Below, one piece after another: positions 4,981 through 6,553 of a stretch of DNA of 6,553 bases (position 1 is the stretch's first letter; each line of letters begins with the position of its first letter). A program made the translations under genes and the position numbers. Under the pieces are notes generated by a model that was not told the DNA's origin, searched no databases, and saw only the letters and a program-made list of their open reading frames with translations. The stretch is taken from NCBI GenBank assembly GCA_964501105.1, contig CAZCRG010000097.1:1-6553 (forward strand), given 5' to 3'. The stretch comes from BMS3B sp964501105 (lineage in GTDB: Archaea > Hydrothermarchaeota > Hydrothermarchaeia > Hydrothermarchaeales > BMS3B).

Positions 4981-5009
4981 GGGAGGTAAACATGTTCATT
5001 AAACTGTAG
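4981..5009 (+). other. Five-codon mini-ORF with strong ribosome binding site
   Basis: GGGAGGT (4981-4987) is followed four bases later by ATG at 4992 and a stop TAG at 5007-5009, encoding MFIKL. The ribosome binding site is the strongest in the window, yet it serves no recognisable gene. It ends 41 bases before the membrane-protein gene. It may be a remnant or chance; a transcript covering it would need a start upstream of the leaderless one predicted for 5051. Confidence 0.25.
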
Positions 5010-5021
5010 AACCCCAAGGAA

Positions 5022-5029
5022 TTTATATC
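5022..5029 (+). promoter_or_regulatory. TATA box of the MgtC/DUF4010 gene (leaderless)
   Basis: TTTATATC preceded by CAAGGAA (BRE-like) is centred 26 bp before the ATG at 5051, so the predicted transcription start coincides with the start codon. The bases before the ATG, GAAAAAGAAAAGT, hold no Shine-Dalgarno match. Confidence 0.65.
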
Positions 5030-5050
5030 ACTCCCGAGAAAAAGAAAAGT

Positions 5051-6298
5051 ATGGCTTATGAAGCAAATGTTGAGTTTATAAAACTAATCCTTATAGCTGC
5101 CCTTGCAGGTGGCCTTCTTGGCATCGAGAGGGAGATGGTTCACAAGGCTGTGGCAGGGACAAGAACCTTCATGCTCACTTCAATCCTTGGAGTACTCAGC
5201 GTTTATATTTCCTCAGAAACCAACCTGAACTTCTTAAGTATAATGCTTGCTGGAATATTTCTCCTGGCCCTCCTCATGGGGGTAATCAAGAACGTTTTGG
5301 TTGAGGATGTGGGGATAACAACTGTTGTTGCCTTCATTCTGGCCTTTACTATAGGCGTAATTGTTGGTATTGGTAGACCTTTTGAAGGTGTGGCTATGAG
5401 CATTATAGCAACAGCCATACTTACAAGCAAGAAGTACTCCCGGGAACTTTCAAAGACAATGAGTTTTGAGGAGATGAAAAATGCTCTGGAGTTCGGCTTT
5501 TTAGCCTTTGTCCTCTATCCACTGCTTCCAGACAGGGTTATAGATCCTCTGGGAGTTATTAACCCCAAAACAATGCTTTTTGTTGTAATTATTGTTACCC
5601 TAATAGGTTTTGTTGGTTTTATCTCCCTGAGAAAGTATGGAGCAGAACTTGGACTTCCTCTGACAGGTGCCCTTGGCGGGTTAGTAAACAGCCAGGCAAC
5701 AGTTAGTGCCCTGGCAATTAAAGTTAGAACTGAAAGAGCTTTAGAAGCCTTTGCCCTCCAGGGCATACTCCTTGCCAGTGCAGTTATGCTTTTAAGAAAT
5801 ATTTTTGTGGCTGCCATGATAGACTTCAGGGCTGCAGAGCAGATGTTCCTCCCCACCCTGGCTATGGTAGTAGTTGTTGTTACTCTGGCCTTTTACTTCA
5901 AGCCAATAAAAAAAGAGGAAAAAGGAGAGCTTCCTGTCGAGTCTCCCTTTGCCATTAAGCCTGCCCTGAAATTTGGACTCTTCTTTGCTCTTGTAAGTTT
6001 TATTGTCAAAATGTCCCAGAACTATGGTGCTGGCGGAGTATATGTAACATCTCTAATAGCAGGCTTTGTGTCCAGCGGTGCTACAATAGCAGGCCTGGCA
6101 AATCTAGCAGCATCCGGGAGCCTTTCAACATCCATCGCAGGAACTGCTGGAGTACTCTCAATCATCGCCAGCTTGACGAGCAAAATCCTCATCACCAGAA
6201 TTTCAGGGACTTACACACTTACACTTAAAGTAGCAAAGAGTATCCTCATCACCGCTGCAATTGGCACCTCTCTGCTTCTGGTTGCAGGACTACTCTGA
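5051..6298 (+). CDS. MgtC/SapB-DUF4010 family membrane protein
   Basis: A 415-residue integral membrane protein with an N-terminal MgtC/SapB-type domain (about residues 8-130) and a C-terminal DUF4010 domain (about 175-410). The N-terminal motif GGLLGIERE (20-28) and AGTRTFMLTSILG (35-47) are family signatures. About 12 hydrophobic segments are visible, among them 9-25, 38-54, 62-80, 88-107, 172-192, 263-283, 303-322 and 393-414, with a charged loop KPIKKEEKGE (about 284-293). Two similar motifs, GGLVNSQATVSALA (209-222) and AGFVSSGATIAGLA (337-350), suggest an internal repeat in DUF4010. Bacterial MgtC affects virulence and growth at low magnesium, but the transport function of the fused archaeal form is unknown. 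Predicted leaderless. The stop overlaps the convergent SpoVG-family gene by 9 bp. Confidence 0.9.
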   Translation: MAYEANVEFIKLILIAALAGGLLGIEREMVHKAVAGTRTFMLTSILGVLSVYISSETNLNFLSIMLAGIFLLALLMGVIKNVLVEDVGITTVVAFILAFTIGVIVGIGRPFEGVAMSIIATAILTSKKYSRELSKTMSFEEMKNALEFGFLAFVLYPLLPDRVIDPLGVINPKTMLFVVIIVTLIGFVGFISLRKYGAELGLPLTGALGGLVNSQATVSALAIKVRTERALEAFALQGILLASAVMLLRNIFVAAMIDFRAAEQMFLPTLAMVVVVVTLAFYFKPIKKEEKGELPVESPFAIKPALKFGLFFALVSFIVKMSQNYGAGGVYVTSLIAGFVSSGATIAGLANLAASGSLSTSIAGTAGVLSIIASLTSKILITRISGTYTLTLKVAKSILITAAIGTSLLLVAGLL

Positions 6299-6547
6299 GC
6301 TGTTGTATGCCTCAAGCACTGCATTTATTAAAGTTTCTCTGGAGTCTCTGGATATTGGATGGAATATATCCTTATATTCCCCTCGCCTATTTCTTGATGC
6401 TGGCATACTTACCCAGAGACCATTTTCCCCCTCAAGTACTCTAAGCCCATGCACCACATAGGAATCATCAAGAGTAACACTTGCATAGGCCTTGAGGTTT
6501 CCAGTGTTTGTTGTCCTATATATTTTCACATCAGTAATTTCAGCCAT
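6290..6547 (-). CDS. spoVG: SpoVG-family nucleic-acid-binding protein
   Basis: An 85-residue protein matching the SpoVG family (COG2088) along its whole length: MAEITDVKIYRT (1-12), KAYASVTLDDSYVVHGLRVLEG (19-40) as two antiparallel strands, NGLWVSMPASRNRRGEY (42-58), and KDIFHPISRDSRETLINAVL (59-78). Bacterial SpoVG is a small DNA- and RNA-binding regulator affecting sporulation, capsule, virulence and cell division genes. The basic patch R52-R55 and the following loop correspond to the nucleic-acid-binding region. The protein is complete; the ATG fits the family's N-terminus, but only six bases of upstream sequence are in the window, so promoter and ribosome binding site cannot be judged. 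The last three codons overlap the end of the membrane-protein gene. What it regulates in an archaeon is unknown. Confidence 0.9.
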   Translation of the reverse strand: MAEITDVKIYRTTNTGNLKAYASVTLDDSYVVHGLRVLEGENGLWVSMPASRNRRGEYKDIFHPISRDSRETLINAVLEAYNSSE

Positions 6548-6553
6548 TTCTAC

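Noticed and set aside
5203..5856. Minus-strand frames inside the membrane-protein gene
   Set aside because: Antisense frames favoured by the skewed codons of a hydrophobic protein; no start signals and no family likeness.
1..6553. Mobile element, integration site or CRISPR array
   Set aside because: No transposase, terminal repeats, integrase, or regularly spaced repeats seen on either strand.

Overview
The window is archaeal. Its left edge holds the first ~354 nt of a 16S rRNA on the minus strand, with the archaeal 5' end (ACCGGTTGATCCTGCCGG) and, at the very edge, the archaeal 344-region signature (ACGGGGCGCAGCAGGCG). The protein genes agree: Shine-Dalgarno sites of the GGTGA/GTGAGG type, TATA boxes about 26 bp before leaderless ATGs, and an archaeal-type MobB. 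The 16S and gene families suggest a euryarchaeal-like lineage. I cannot name the genus, and a thermophile is only a guess.

Layout, left to right: (1) 1-354, 16S rRNA 5' part (minus). (2) 355-691, a gene-free stretch with the pre-16S leader, a probable rRNA promoter zone and several inverted repeats. (3) 692-1264 (minus), a COG1751 protein related to the pyruvate kinase C-terminal domain, reading towards the rRNA gene. (4) 1303-2178 (plus), a stand-alone TGT/ArcS-like domain protein with a zinc site, divergent from (3) across only 38 bp. (5) 4930-2172 (minus), a tightly packed molybdopterin operon in the order moaC, moaB, mobB, moaA. (6) 4931-5050, a divergent promoter region. (7) 5051-6298 (plus), an MgtC/SapB-DUF4010 membrane protein with a predicted leaderless mRNA. 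(8) 6547-6290 (minus), a SpoVG-family protein, a family best known from bacteria.

The operon holds most of a cofactor pathway. MoaA and MoaC turn GTP into cyclic pyranopterin monophosphate. MoaB adenylylates molybdopterin before metal insertion. MobB, here with a C-terminal iron-sulfur cluster domain, is tied to dinucleotide cofactor formation or delivery. MPT synthase (MoaD/MoaE) and MoeA are not in the window. The genes meet at 0 bp, 1 bp and an 8-bp overlap, so they are probably co-transcribed and translationally coupled.

The arrangement is very compact. Both convergent gene pairs overlap at their 3' ends (by 7 and 9 bp), and the two plus-strand genes look leaderless while the minus-strand genes whose upstream is visible carry ribosome binding sites. 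I see no mobile element, CRISPR array, tRNA or clear sign of a new multi-gene system. The points most worth a second look are the dyad-rich stretch before the 16S gene, the truncated TGT/ArcS-like protein, the MobB Fe-S fusion with its altered P-loop, the MoaA without a Gly-Gly tail, the MoaB insertion, and the archaeal SpoVG homologue.
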